From: Clarkia xantiana subsp. parviflora | Lineage: Eukaryota > Streptophyta > Magnoliopsida > Myrtales > Onagraceae | Direction of reading: 5' to 3' | Assembly (NCBI GenBank): GCA_036873135.1 | Contig: JAPTYO010000002.1 | Span: 21,540,452-21,604,451, forward strand | DNA length: 64,000 nucleotides | In this document: positions 35,253-48,365 of the stretch, piece after piece | Layout: the number at the start of each line of letters is the position of its first letter | Numbering within the stretch: position 1 is the first letter of the stretch | Made by a program: the position numbers and the translations under genes | Notes under the pieces: model-generated | Databases searched by the model: none | Seen by the model: the letters and a program-made list of their open reading frames with translations, nothing else | What the model was told of the DNA's origin: nothing

Positions 35253-38200
35253 ATTACATAAATAAAAAGCTGTAAATTTAAATTTGTCCTCACCTCTAAA
35301 ATGTCCTCACATTTCCCGCCCTTCCATCTCTTCCCGCCTAACCTCCCATTTCTTCCCGTCTATTTCTTTCAACGCCCTCCTTCAAATCAATTGCCAAACC
35401 TTAATAACTATTCTACAAGTCTCAATCGGCGTCTCCAATCCACCAACGGCAGCACCAACTTCCTCATGCTCCTACATGAAATGATTGTCTGTCCAACCCT
35501 CAATTAAAGTTCTTTGTGGTCACAACTAACAAATCACAACGCCTGTTTGACTGCTTTGTGATTGCTATGTGATGCTCACTCTCATGGTTTAACTCCAGGT
35601 TTGTCTCTTAATCAACACTCTTTGACCCTATCACTTGTTTTTTCATTTAAAACACCATACATATAGTTATATACACCCACCACCTGCTTGATAAAATGCT
35701 TCCCGTTGATAATTTTTAATTATGAGCTTTAGGTACTATCTCATAGAGTGGGTGACTACAGATACTAATATCTCATTTTCTAAGTATATCCTGTCCGCGC
35801 TATATAATGACTAAGAAGATCGTAAATACAAATTATAGAGATATTTCGAATTTATTAGAATCAGCCAGGAAGCATTTTAGCGAAAATAATGCAATGTAAG
35901 AATTTTGTGTTGTTGATGGTAAAGTTACATATTACATTTTGTTTTCCCTGCATATTATTTTTTAATGATAACATAAAGACGTGAACTTTGTTTTCCATAC
36001 ATATATTTAGTTTTCCTCAATGTCTAACGGTCAAACATCATTTTCGAACACATGTCATAAAATTAAAGTATAATTATTTTAAGTTTTGCAAAGTCCTAAG
36101 ATTATAATTATATACTACTTGAATCTGCAACAATAAATTCAACTATAGGTCGTTGAGGAACTAGAGAGTAAAGGTTGTCAAATAAAAACTGTGTTAGAAA
36201 AGTTTCCGTTATTAAGGTTGGGCATGAAACCGATTCATACCCCGACCGGAACTCATTTAAATAGTTTCGGTCCACAGCGGAAGAACTTGCATTCTTTTGG
36301 GGAGATTCAATGTTTTGTTTCTCACATGCTTAAGCCTTAAAGTAGAATAATGTGTACTGAAAGTAATGTGTGTTTGGCATATTGTTTGAATCTGGTTCAT
36401 ATATGTATGTGACATGCCATTTCCTTACCGAAATTCGTGTTCGTATATTTTATATAAATTCATGTTGTATAGTTGCATCAATATGTCTAATATCTATCTT
36501 TAATCAGTTATGTCAATGACCCCAACCTGTAGGATTTTGATAGAAAACGTCTGGTACCATTGGGGAGTCCAAATCCTAACCGGAGACCAAATCATGTATT
36601 GCTTACGTGGTGCACATTTCACCCAAACCTGCAGAATCTTGGTAAAACAGGACTACCACCGTTGGGGACTCTAAATCCTTAATGAAGACCAAATCATAGT
36701 TTGCTTACGTGGTTCAGAAGTCACCAATAGCCCCGGTTGTTGCATCCAAAACTTCACGCAGTTGCATCACATTCAAGAGAAAAGAGGTATTTAGTTTAGT
36801 GGATTTATTACGGTTAGCCATTTTGACTTTTACCACATTTTTTTCACTAATTATATTGATGTAGCAAATCTTCTCAAATCTTACTATGTATTACCAACTT
36901 CTTTTAATGAAGTCATTTTAGACACTGTCTTAACATGCTTAGGATTCCCTAAGAATGAGTTACGTCGATCCTCTCTTAATCACATAATTGTGAGCGTGCT
37001 TTTGTTGAACTGTATGTACACCAACGAACACACAACTCATGATCAGGGGTGCTTATGTTGAATTGTATTTGTGAGTGTGCTTGTGTTGAATTGCAGGATG
37101 GCATGATTGGTGCCGATGAAATAATGATTAGGAATCGGTGTGTTCGGCTTGACTCAAATATTTTATATCGTCACTCGGTTTAATATGAGCATCATCTATG
37201 GAAAGAGATTTTTGTTTTTTGTTTTTTTGCACAATAAGTACTCGGAAGTAATAATATCATGTAACATTGTATGAAGTCCAAACCCAAGACCGAGTACAAC
37301 TTTGGAAGAAAATACATGTCTGCCTAAGCTCGGATGTGGTTCCGTTCTGGGCTATTCGGGATTGGCTCGAGCCGTTTTCTCTGATTTTCTTATAGTATGC
37401 TCTTTCATTAAGTTCTACATTATGAAGGGTACAACGATAATTTTTAAGTTCCCAACTTTCGAAATTATTCACCTTCAAATAATTATTTTTAAATGTGTCA
37501 ACCATATTAACGGTCGTGGATTTATTTATATAATTTTATTCTCGGGAATTCATGATATTGTTAAAAAAAAATATCATTTCAAGTTCTTGTTTGGATAATT
37601 CAACTATGTTAGTACTATTTGTCACCTGAAATAAATGTAACTCGATGAATGTAATTATTTTAATCAGTTAATTTATATGTTGTTGGACCATTTTTCATTT
37701 GAATTTTTTTATGTACTCCTGAAATTATCGTTGCATTTACAGTATCATCCGACTTTTGATTAGATTAACTTGTCTAATCTTGTTTAAATATATTCACTTC
37801 TACTCTTGATCAAATCATAAATTATTTTGTTTAAATATATTCACTTCTAATCATATCATAAATTATCTTATCTTCATTTATGGGTGATGGAGACAACATC
37901 GACGTTTAATTCAACTATATTAAAGCTTTGATATATAATAGCTATTTGTTGTGGAGTAGACTTTACGAATGCTATTCGAGTTTGGATTGTGCAACGTATT
38001 GACCGTACATATATTTATTTCTTAATATACATCTTAGAATTGGTTTAATTTTTTTTTTTTAAACTAAATTCAGCTCATGCACGTGCAACGCGCGTGCTCA
38101 AATTTCTAGTATATATTAAATATCCACATGTATTTATTTTCTTTACATTTTATATGATCATTTTTTATTATAATTTATCTTTTATCATTTTTAATTTCAA

Positions 38201-38557
38201 TTTTTTAATTATTTTATTTTATTTTATATATTTTAAATCTAATCTTCTTAATTTTTCAAATTTTTTATATATGTTATTGTATATAATTTTGTTGTAGCTT
38301 CACTTGAATCATAATGTAAATTTTAAGAAACAAACTAAAAATGATTAAAAGAAAAAAAAAAACGTAGATTATGAATTAATTTTTGATAAACTTATAGTTT
38401 GATAATTATTAAATTTTAAAAGTAAGCCTAAATTGAGATTCACCCAAAGTTAGAGACATCTCTTTGTCTTCTCCTAGCTATGAATATGACAGCTTTGGGT
38501 TTTCCTGTTGGAAATATGTTTTCAAACGTTCTTCTTATTCTCCATACAAAAAGAAAA
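35198..38557. other. Intergenic, no gene supported
   Basis: AT-rich. (TA)n at 35222-35250. A CT-rich stretch at 35284-35500 has short frames but no recognised family. 36531-36720 holds a diverged tandem duplication. The rest has only short frames and poly-A/T runs. Confidence 0.5.
36531..36720. repeat. Diverged tandem duplication, about 110 bp
   Basis: Two adjacent units share ACCATTGGGGA / ACCGTTGGGGA, AGTCCAAATCCT / ACTCTAAATCCT and GACCAAATCATG..TTGCTTACGTGGT. Non-coding in all frames. Confidence 0.7.
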
Positions 38558-39354
38558 GGGTTAAAGGGTCATTTTTGTACCATATTTTTGCAAAAATTAC
38601 ACTATTCATACCATTAGTATTTTTTTTTTTACCGTTGGTACCATATGTTTCCAAACCTTACTGTTTTGGTACTTCTGTTACCAATCCGTCAAAAACTGCC
38701 GTTAAATGGCATGTGCCATGCACGTGAGCAGCCCGGAACTTTCAATTTTGTTACAATTTAGTCCATCTAATGAATCCTTAACTTTTATTTTGTTCAATTT
38801 AGTCCTAAAATTTCAAAACCAAATCATTTTCCCAAATTGACCTAGCCGGACCTAGCCATGCATGACTAGGTCCGATCCTAGGTCGGGGTCACCAGACCCA
38901 GGCGACCATGACCCAGGGTCGGACCTAGCCCTAGGCTAGGTCCGGCTAGGTCAATTGGGACCTAGCCCCAATTGAGTTAAATTGGGGCTAGGTCCGACCC
39001 TGGGTCAGGGTCGCCTGGGTCCGGTGACCCCGACCCAGGGTCGGACTTAGCCCATGGCTAGGTCCGACTAGGTCAATTTGGGAAAATGGTTTGGTTTTGA
39101 AATTTTAGGACTAAATTGAACAAAATAAAAGTTAGGGATGTATTAGATGGACTAAATTGTAACAAAATTGAAATTTTTGGACTGCTCACGTTCATGGCAC
39201 ATGCCATTTAACGGCCGTTTTTTACGGAGTGGTAACAGAAATACCAAAACAGTAAGGTTTGGAAACATATGGTACCAATTCGGTACAAAAAAATACTAAT
39301 GGTATGAACAGTGTAATTTGTGCAAACATGTGGTACCAAAAGGACCTTTAACCC
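38558..39354. mobile_element. Mutator-like long-TIR MITE, family B copy 1
   Basis: 797 bases. Ends GGGTTAAAGGGTC / GACCTTTAACCC(inverted), 9-base TSD AAAAGAAAA (38549-38557 and 39355-39363). The arms extend through most of the element (TGGTACCATATGTTTCC, CCGTTAAATGGCATGTGCC, CAATTTAGTCC) to a GC-rich centre of CCGGACCTAGCC / GGTCGGGGTC palindromes. Non-coding. Confidence 0.9.
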
Positions 39355-39786
39355 AAAAGAAAAACCATTGAAAAATATAAGTATAAAAACAGTCTGTCGT
39401 AGTATATTGTCTGTCAATAACAGCATCACCCAAATGCACCTTCAAAATTTTTTTTTCTTTCTCCCGCTATACTATTACAAACTCTAGCTAGCAATCAAAT
39501 TTACTATCATTTATTTATGTATAAAGGAAAATTTACTATGTAGAAAAATGAAGTGTCAGTCCAACTAGAGAGATTAAAGAGGTATACAAAGATCTCATTC
39601 TCAAGGCTAATCATCCCATCCATCCAACCCCTACTAAATTTCTTTCCATGGTGGAGACTGAGAGACCAAACAACTCTTATAGGCAAGGCAAGGGCAACTA
39701 ACTCGCTTTAGGGATGAATGAATGAATGACTGAGAGTCACTAGGCATATATAGAGTAGAGAAAATAAGCAACATTCCTTCCATTCT

Positions 39787-42382
39787 TCACAATTTGCCAA
39801 GAGGAGACTCAGAGTAGTGATCATCTACCAACCACAGCCCGTAATCATGGAACCGCTTTGTCTTCTTCTCAAATCCCAGGATGTAATTGTTGTGGATTAT
39901 TACATGCCTCCCCTTTGTTTCCTTAACCCATGTCTTGTTCTTGAAATATAGACCTCCCGTAGGGAACCCTGCTTGAGGAAGCAAGTACATGTCCACCTAT
40001 ATTTATTTATTTGCAGGAAAGGAACATCATTATATCACCTCTTTTGTTAATACTCAACAAAAAACACTATTTATTTAGGTATATATATTTCAACTACTAA
40101 GTCACTTTAGTTTAGGTATATATATAACCCTAACATATAATAGGTTTTTGTACCTGTCAAATTTGAAGGAAAAATGAGGCATACAAGTTGTGATACCACT
40201 TATGTTCATGAGTAAAGTTTCAGGTTCCAATCCTATAGGCCCCAATAGTGGAAGGAAGGCATCCAAATGTTGATTATTTCCTGCTTCATTTGTGCTGTTG
40301 TTAACTTTGAGCCACAAAATCAAAGATTAAACTTCCTCAATGTTTAATGGTTTTAGACTCAGTACAGTCAAGAGGATCATCAAGCTTCAGAAATTCAGGA
40401 CTATAGAATTGAGAGAAAGCACAACATCCACACCTTTGCAGAAGTTTTCATCAACGCCCAATTAAAACCAGGTTGATCATTGGCTTTCTTGGCTCGTGAC
40501 CAGGGCTCGGCCTGAAGTTCCTCGATCCATGTCCTCATCAATAGCTTTGCTCCTGGAGTTGGGTGGAGGAATATCATGCAACTGCAAATGTATGGCCTTC
40601 CCTTTTTACCTGGAGGTGGCAAATCATGAGAGTGGTTCAGAGGTTTCACCTGGTTATGAAAACAAAAATAAAAAAGATTTCGATGATTTGAACCCGAGAT
40701 AATTGTATTTGATCAAATAACAGTATGTCAAAAATTTGAATTAGAAATATTATTCATAAGTGAAAGAGGGTAAGGCAACGCAAGTGAGAAGAACGTACGG
40801 GTGTCATGTCATCGGTGAAGTAGACATCATGATGCCCTTCCAAGTAAGGAAATGGATCAGCTACCCAGACCATATCGACATCATTGTACATGACACTGTA
40901 TCCAAGCTCAATAATGTTGAGGAGGTGTCGTGGTCTTCTAGCTGTGAAGTTAAAGAAGCCCTATCAAACAAACCTATTAGACTACAACAGAGGGAGATAA
41001 ATGTTATTGAACTAGACAATAGATAACAACCAAGATAAAAAGGTTGGAGCTTGGAGCTCAAAAGCAACAGCAACTAGGCACAAACAAGCTCTAATTCATG
41101 TTATAAACTAAGAAAAAAATTGGCCCAAAATAATAATAAGAAAAGATGAATTAGGAAGACAACATTCTAGTTATGAACAACCGAGGAAGTGTATGATTTT
41201 CAAGAAGTAGGGACACAGGTGCAACTCATTAGGTAGAGAATGGCAAGAACAGAAGCACTACTTGTGCATTATTAGACTGTTGATTTTGGGCTGGAATTTC
41301 AACCAAATTATGATCTCAATCACCAGTGCCAGTACAGACACAACTTACTAATAACAAAGAAGCCAATATAACTTTGTATGATGATGAAGCATATGAATCT
41401 CTGCAGTGGTAAGAGGGTAGGTAAAGCTCAGACGCTCCAAATATGCGAAGGTAAGATCAAGATCCATAGTACATTCAAGTTCCACTGAGGAAGACTCTAA
41501 ACAGCTCCTAAAAGTTGTGAACTGAACCATTTACATTTTCATGTACAGAAAAGTTTAGGATTCATAGCTAACTAAAACAAACCTAAGAAATGTTTCTGAT
41601 GCAACTAATTGGTCGTTTCTCATAAAAACTGTGCAGAAGGATCATTATAGATTTCATAGCTGTATAACTGAATCATAGAATTGACGCTTGACATAATTCT
41701 ACCACATATAGTGATCACATAAATCATGTACCTATAATAATGCATAACTGCATACACAGCTGATAGTCGACAACCTGATTTGAGAAAGTCACTATACCAA
41801 ATGCTTGATTTTAATCCACATTGTAATACTCATAGCTATAGGCAAGCAAGTAGAAAATAGCAGGGCTACCATGAGAGCATCAGTCAGCTGAATGAAATAT
41901 ACCTGAGAACCGAACTTGTGTGCAGTTTGAGAATCCAAGGCAGGAGGAATAAGAACGGCGTGGCCAGGCCACCTCTCGTTCACCTTATACAGCGTCGCAT
42001 AATCCTCCGCGATCACAAGCACCTTCTCGTGGTGGCCCTGCCTGGCGATGCTGATCAGCCAGTTGTTCAGGAAAGGTAGGTAGGCCTCGCTCACGGCGCA
42101 GACGATCAGGGTCCCATTTTTCGCCACGAACGCCGCCGCTTCGGACAACGTGTACCGCCGCCATTTGACGATTTCCGGCGAGGTGGCCAACCAAACGCCT
42201 CCGGCCATCTCCGACCAAGGGAGGAAGACTCCGAGGATCACCATGAGAGAGAGGAGGATGAGGAGGCTCGTGCGGCTGAAGATCGAGCTGGATCTATGGG
42301 TGGAGGTCGAATTGGGAAGGGATTGCGAAAGGGGGTTGAAGGGAGTATTGGCGATTGGCCTTTTCTGCAGAGACGATGCCAT
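39787..42382 (-). CDS. Nucleotide-diphospho-sugar transferase (At1g28695-like, GT77-type)
   Basis: Four exons: 41903-42382, 40799-40960, 40434-40649 and 39787-39996. All introns are GT..AG and all junctions phase 0, giving 355 aa. It is a predicted type II Golgi glycosyltransferase: a short basic N-terminus, one membrane anchor at residues 38-55 (TSLLILLSLMVILGVFL), then the catalytic domain. A DxD-type metal/nucleotide-sugar motif lies in VMYNDVDMVW (Asp187, Asp189), followed by DPFPYLEGHHDVYFTDD, the family's CSCMIFLHPT segment (exon 3) and PQAGFPTGGLYFKN (exon 4). Length and order match the plant nucleotide-diphospho-sugar transferase family (PF03407), related to RRA/XEG113 arabinosyltransferases. 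Donor sugar and acceptor are unknown. Start is the first ATG of the open frame. It lies 462 bases downstream of the ABIL1-like gene, same strand. Confidence 0.92.
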
Positions 42383-42844
42383 TGCGGCAGTTGTAGTGGA
42401 TTTCTTCGACTGAGATTGGATCTGCTACTGAGAGAAGAAAGAGATCAAGAAGAGACTGGTTGTATGCTTGAGAGAGAGAAGAAGGTAGCTACGAGTTAAC
42501 TCGTTTTGTCACCGACTCGTTGTGTCTGATCATCCGAGTTAACTCAGTAGCCTTACCTTCTCATGCACACGTTCATCGCCAAATCAAAGTGGGTTCAATA
42601 CTTCAGCTTTGATGTTACTGAAAAAAATGGTCATAATCTCATAAGTTGAAGCAAAATGAAACCATCAAGCGGCGGCATTATATGCACAAAAGTTTACACT
42701 TATAGTCCAAGCCAAGTACTGAACACGGTCTAACACGACTGAGAATTTTATTTAACCACAACAAGCAATCAATATACATTACCACCAACAACCGATACAA
42801 AGATTGAACTGACAAGTGTTTATAATAGTGCAGTTATATTATAA
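42383..42844 (-). other. Spacer between two genes: 3' end of ABIL1-like, 5' region of the transferase
   Basis: Short intergenic stretch that must hold the ABIL1-like 3' UTR and the transferase promoter and 5' UTR. A GA-rich purine stretch (CT-rich on the gene strand) lies at 42425-42485, a common plant 5' UTR/promoter feature. I see no clear TATA box. Confidence 0.4.
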
Positions 42845-45502
42845 TTAAGAAGGTCTGGACCTCAACTTAGGTGTTCTCTGTTTGGCAAAAAATGCAGATA
42901 TCAAGCTTTTGCTGCGGACTGGGGGTGGAATAATAGCTCTGCTGTTTGAGTTATCGAATGACCGGAATGAGATCATTGGTCTGGGAACATCCATCGACTC
43001 CTGAAGAAAATTTGAAATATTTATAGATAGATGTAACAATTGTTTTTTTCCTTTTGGCATACAGATATATGGACTGCAGTACAAAGAAATTACTACTTCG
43101 AGGCTGTTGGCTTAATTACCTGACGTGCTACCCCAACAGAATCAAACGAGGGAAATTTTCTTCTCTGAATTTGAGGAGCCACTAAAGATCGTGACCGTTC
43201 ATTGCCTTCATCATCTGCATGGATGATGATGCCAAACAAAGTACTAGTATGCATGCATTTCATCTATCTACTTACTGTAAAGTATGTGAAAACAGTGGAA
43301 GAAGATTGCATACTCAGAAGCTGAAACACTTGCGTCTTTCCAGAAGCTTCAAGGCTGCGTATTATTATTGAATAAATACTCAGAACTGAGAAACCATTGC
43401 ATAACAAAATAACAATGTAGTACTATAGCAGGGGTTGGTGTGTACCCTGTCAAAGAATGTTTCCTCCCTTTAGATGAAGGCTTTGCTTCTGATGCTAAAT
43501 GCCAGGAAAGCGTCTTTGCAGCATTGATGCCTATGGAAAGTTAAAGTACAATTTATAACCCCAAAATAAACTCAATACAAGCAAGAGAGTGTAAATGCAG
43601 CTTCATGGTTTTTTGCCTTTCAGAATCTTGACTCTTATATTCATTAACTTCTCATGCAAAAGATGTAAATCCATCCTCATGAGTCATGACTGTCTGATTT
43701 GTATTTTTGATGCATTTAGTGAATGTTCAAGGATCTTTTTTTTTATTTTTTTGATGCAATACCACCGGGAGAGTCGTAGATTTTGATAGTTAACAAGCAT
43801 CTTTTATTTATTTTGTTGCCAACAAACATCTCTTTATAAATATTTATCGTATTAAAAATACCTCAAGTAACTTTGCACACAGCTTAATATCTGATCTAAT
43901 CTTCTAACTTGGCTTACGTATTGAATAATCAATTTGAGAATTCAACTGAAAACTCAAAATCATGTACCTGATTGCTGAAGGCGAGACCGAACTTTAAGAT
44001 TTTTACCGGCATCGGTCTGAGTTTGCGGGCCAAAGTATACCTTTCTGTTACCACATTCTAGCTCATGAAGACAAAAGACATGAATAAGAAAGTAGATCCA
44101 TTTCTTAAGATAAAGGAGCAAAGAGGAAGAAACCGAAACTATTATTTTTTAAGTTCTCATCATGGAACATCTAAGTGAATGGGTGATGGATCTTTACTTG
44201 GTAGAGTGTAATGCTTGTGATGTCGTGGTGTGTTTGCTAACAGCTGCTGCTGCCGAAGCCCTTCTTTATCCGTCAATGTTTGGCAGGTGAGGAATCTCTG
44301 TGTATAGGAACAAGTAGGTTTTAAAATTTCTGTAAACATCAGTAGTGGACTTACTCAAGATGAAATGTTCACCTGATTAAGAGCATTATATTTTAGCTCC
44401 ATGACTCTGATGTCTGAAGATTCTTGCTCAACTACGTCAGTAAACTTGTACGCGACAGTGCCAATGTGATCGACAGCATTAACAAGGGCTTTCATAGCAT
44501 AATCTTTTAGGTTGTCCAGTACCCTGGTCAAGTCAAATCTTATTTTAAAAACCAACACAATAATTTGTAGGAACAAACTGATATTGAACAATGAACATAA
44601 CCAATTCGATAAGAATCTGGTATAATTATATGAAACAAGCAAAAACAAATATAACTTTAGAAGCAGTAAAATGCAAGCTGATGATGTGGACGATGCTTGA
44701 AATCAAAATAAGAACTGTCAAGAGGAGCATATTTTGTATGTTCGTTGAAGGTCAGTTTCAAGCATCCTTCTTCCTATAACATGTCGCATCGAGAATAAGA
44801 ACAAACATGCTGAAGTTTCAGTTTCGCAACATTTTTTACGGGTCCAGATCATCATATCTTTTTCAGTTTCATACTCACTAAGTCACAATTACAACGACTG
44901 AATCATGCACTTTCCTTGCATAAGAGTTATGAAGATGAGAGATACAAAATTGTGCAATATAGCAAATTATTACTGCTATAACTTGAAAAATTTCAAACTG
45001 TAGACCATTTACATCTCCAAATGAAGCACGAGCATTTCAATAAGATCAGCATTAATTACACATCAAAGATAGTATGGTAGCTCACATTTGCTTGTTCTCG
45101 CCTTGAAGATAGGATCTCTCGCAGTATTCAGCAGCAGAATAAAGTTGAGGTCTTAAATTCTTCAGCTCCTATAACGAAAGATTTCATTCGAATAGGAAAC
45201 CAGATCAAACCTCATACGCTTCACACAACAAGCTCTCCAAAAACTAGCCTGCTTAATTTAGGTCTAGTCCAAAACAAAATCCGAAACTGAGTTTGGAGAT
45301 TCAATCCCCTGATTTAAATCTTGGAAAAATTACTACCACTTAAAACAATTTAACAATCAGTGAAGGTCCACATCAATTCCAGTCGGTCGCTGTACATTTC
45401 TAGAAGAATGAACAGAAACTGAACCTGTAAAGCTTTGACAAAGCTCTTGCTCCGCTCCATTAACACTTCATCCGACGTCAAGGCCCGATTATCCATCACC
45501 AT
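42845..45502 (-). CDS. ABIL1: ABI-like protein, SCAR/WAVE complex subunit
   Basis: Nine exons join in frame to 292 aa: 45425-45502, 45086-45168, 44373-44523, 44198-44297, 43968-44057, 43446-43530, 43314-43354, 43120-43214 and 42845-43000, all GT..AG. ABIL proteins are subunits of the WAVE/SCAR complex, which activates ARP2/3 to nucleate branched actin in plant cell shaping. Hallmarks: MERSKSFVKALQ and ELKNLRPQLYSAAEYCE (N-terminal helical region), VLDNLKDYAMKALVNAVDHI and GTVAYKFTD (exon 3), TCQTLTDKEGLRQQQLLA and PRHHKHYTLP (exon 4), KTLSWHLASE (exon 6) and the C-terminal VRSKSLISAFFAKQRTPKL. Length and C-terminus fit ABIL1 better than ABIL2-4. Start is the ATG at 45502; the frame stays open 33 bases further up but has no ATG there. 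Confidence 0.94.
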
Positions 45503-45914
45503 TTGTTCCGAAACTATCTCCCGGAACCTCACCAATCTTCTGGTTGTGGATCAAAATGAAGGTATCAATCAAAATGGAAGCTTAATCAAATCCATTGGAA
45601 ATAAAGATAATGGGGATTGATTGGAATAACAGCAAGGGTGGGTTAGGTATCTGATAGGATTGCTTCGCCAACATGAGAAGGAATTTGGAGAGCTGCTAGC
45701 TAGAGTGCGGAAGAAGTGAAAATGACTAAAGTGAGAAGAGATTATTTTGTGAAATAGCGGGAGTTTGTCCTTTTTTCTGTTCGCGGGAAGTCGAAAGACC
45801 ATTTTACCCCTGCTTTGGGTAAGGAATAATGAGAGCCTTGATCTGTCTTCGATAAAGCGAGGGTATTATGGGGTCAATATTTAAAAGTCCACTTCCCAAT
45901 CAATCATAAATTAT
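45503..45914 (-). other. 5' region of the ABIL1-like gene
   Basis: Should contain the 5' UTR and core promoter of the minus-strand ABIL1-like gene. AT-rich. No TATA box I would defend. A foldback element begins just upstream. Confidence 0.35.
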
Positions 45915-46360
45915 CCTAAAATTTGATTTGGGTCATAATTGGGGAAAAATTATTTAGATATCTATATTTGCTAACTCAAATATAAATACGAGGTATAATG
46001 AGTTTTAGAGACGAAAATAACTAATAGTGCACTTCTCAAGTGCGCAATAAGCGTTGCACAACTGTCAGGTGCACTATATTGTACTAATTTATGCTAGATT
46101 GAGTAATTAGCATTAATTACGTAGTGCAATTACAAGATGCGCAATGGAATTATGACGTGTCTAAAATTTGACCGTTACATGGTTGCTAATTACTCGATGT
46201 AGTGCAATTGACAGTTGTGCATCGTCCATTGCGCACTTGGAAAGTGCTCTATTAGGCATTTTCGTCTCTAGAACTCACTATAACTTATATTTGTATTTGA
46301 GTTAGTAAATATAGATATTTGGACGATTTTCTGATAATTGGATCAATCACAACTAAGTAA
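45915..46360. mobile_element. Foldback MITE upstream of the ABIL1-like gene
   Basis: A near-palindrome with arms of about 170 bases: TAGATATCTATATTTGCTAAC and GAGACGAAAAT, CAAGTGCGCAAT, GCACAACTGTCA on the left return reverse-complemented on the right (GTGCGCAATGGACGATGCAC on the complement). Outer ends TGATTTGGGTCATAATT / TGATTGATCCAATTA are worn. No TSD or ORF seen. Confidence 0.7.
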
Positions 46361-47133
46361 CTAAGATTATATGATGTTAATTTTTAGCTCTAAGATATGA
46401 TGTTAATTTTTAGCTCAAGGTTTGAACTCCAGTTGAGGAAATATCCAACTCAATTTGACTATGCCTCAAAGCATTTATAAAGCCTGACGACACAAATTTA
46501 AGTTGTGTGATTTTATTTTTTATCTAGACAATAATAGAATATGGGGCTACTATTGAATTAGTTTTGTAATGATACGGCGCTACAAAGATTTCTCTCATAA
46601 CATGTTCAACTCCAATAAGGTGCCGTGAAAGTTGTCTACCACACGGGTGGTGTGATTTGAAAATAAGTATCATAGTGAACTAATTTTTATTACTAATTAT
46701 TTATTTAAATTATATCTTTATATTGAGGTCTGTAAAAACCTAATTTAATTTATCGACTTAATGCAGAATTTAGGAATATAATTTTGAATTATGAGATAAA
46801 AATATTTCACAAATTCTATATATCAAACAACATAATCTAAGATTACTCATTTAAACAAAATAAAAATCTAACATTAGTCCCACCTTACTAAAACACCGTA
46901 ATTTTATTTTTTTTTTTTTTTTTGGCCAGAAACCGTAATTTTATTAATAGCAATATTATTAGGCCAAGTTATCAATGCGTGAGGTGAATCAAAATATTGT
47001 AATCTCACATTTATTACATATTACAAAAACACTATATGACTCGCGGGAAGCGACCGATGGTCTCACGTGCGCCTCTTTTATATACCCAAAATAGGTACAA
47101 GTCTCAAATTGCTGATCAAGATACCGTAAGTTT

Positions 47134-47226
<93 letters not shown>

Positions 47227-47438
47227 AATGTTATATTTTTATGCATACTTTAGAATTCTTTATAATATGATTTGTAAATATAATTGTAAAAAACGTTAAA
47301 ATAGAAAGTAAATTTGTAAATAGTATTTAATTTGGGAAAATAAAATTTCTTTATAAAAACGAAAAATGTAAAAAGAAATTGATAATTATATAGAAAAAGT
47401 AATACAAAAAATTGAATTTTATGTATATATATCTTATA
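46361..47438. other. Spacer with a long (TA)n, no gene
   Basis: AT-rich. A poly-T run at 46905-46922 and a very long (TA)n at 47136-47221. No supported coding region; the Ile-Tyr repeat frames are microsatellite artefacts. Confidence 0.6.
47136..47221. repeat. (TA)n microsatellite, about 43 units
   Basis: Longest pure dinucleotide run in the window. Confidence 0.95.
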
Positions 47439-47966
47439 GGGTTAACGGGTCTTTTGGTCCATAATGTTTGACAACTTTTGGGTTTTGGTCAATAATGTTT
47501 TTTTTTTTACCTAGTTTTGGTACCATATGTTTGCAGATTTTTTCTAGTTTTGGTCTAACCGTTACATTCCGTCCATTTTTTGACATGTATAAGTCACGTA
47601 ATCCACCCTAAACTTTCAATTTTGTTCAATTTAGTCCCTTTAATACTTTCATAACCTTTTTTTGGTTCAATTTAGTCACGAAGTTTCAAAAATTCAATTG
47701 GACCTATTGTCCAATTGGGGTCAATTTTAAAACTTCGGGACAAAATTGAACAAAAAAAAAGGTTAAGAAAGTATTAGAGGGACTAAATTTAAAGTTTAGA
47801 TTGGATCACGTGACTTGAACATGTCATAAAAAGGACGGAATGTAACGGTTAGACCAAAACTAGAAAAAATCTGCAAACATATGGTACCAAAACTAGGTAA
47901 AAAAAAACATCATTGACCAAAACCCAAAAGTTGTCAAACATCATGGACTAAAAGACCTGTTAACCC
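47439..47966. mobile_element. Mutator-like long-TIR MITE, family B copy 2
   Basis: 528 bases, almost all palindrome: GGGTTAACGGGTC at the left, GACCTGTTAACCC at the right, perfect 9-base TSD TATCTTATA (47430-47438 and 47967-47975). Arms share GTACCATATGTTTGCAGA and CAATTTAGTCCC with the other family-B copies. The long near-perfect arms suggest this is the youngest copy. Confidence 0.92.
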
Positions 47967-48365
47967 TATCTTATATATATGTACGAAGTAATGTGTGTTA
48001 CGTTATATTTTATGATTTGTAAATAGAACTATAAAAACTCTCACTCCAAAATTATAATAAAATTTCTACAAAATGATAATTATATAGAATATTTAATTGA
48101 AAATTGAATTTCATGTATATATATCTTATATGTACAAACTAATAAGTAGGATGTTAAATTTTACGATTAATGAATTAGTTGAGATGATTTGCGTATACTT
48201 TTGCATGATTATTAATTTTGTTATTGATGATGATAGGTTAAAGACCCTAAAATGAAACAGTCCAAAGTTCGAGCGGAACGTATGTGGAAGACTGACGTGC
48301 TAACCACAAGTTAAATTGAAAGTGTGAGTTTTAAGTACGCAGGCAAGACGTCCGCTATAGAGTTA

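Noticed and set aside
40102..40323. Minus-strand frame between exons 3 and 4 of the transferase, considered as an extra exon
   Set aside because: Exons 3 and 4 join directly in phase and give the family's normal sequence and length; the frame has no resemblance to the family.
47036..47246. Open frames of Ile-Tyr repeats on both strands
   Set aside because: They are translations of the (TA)n microsatellite at 47136-47221, not proteins.
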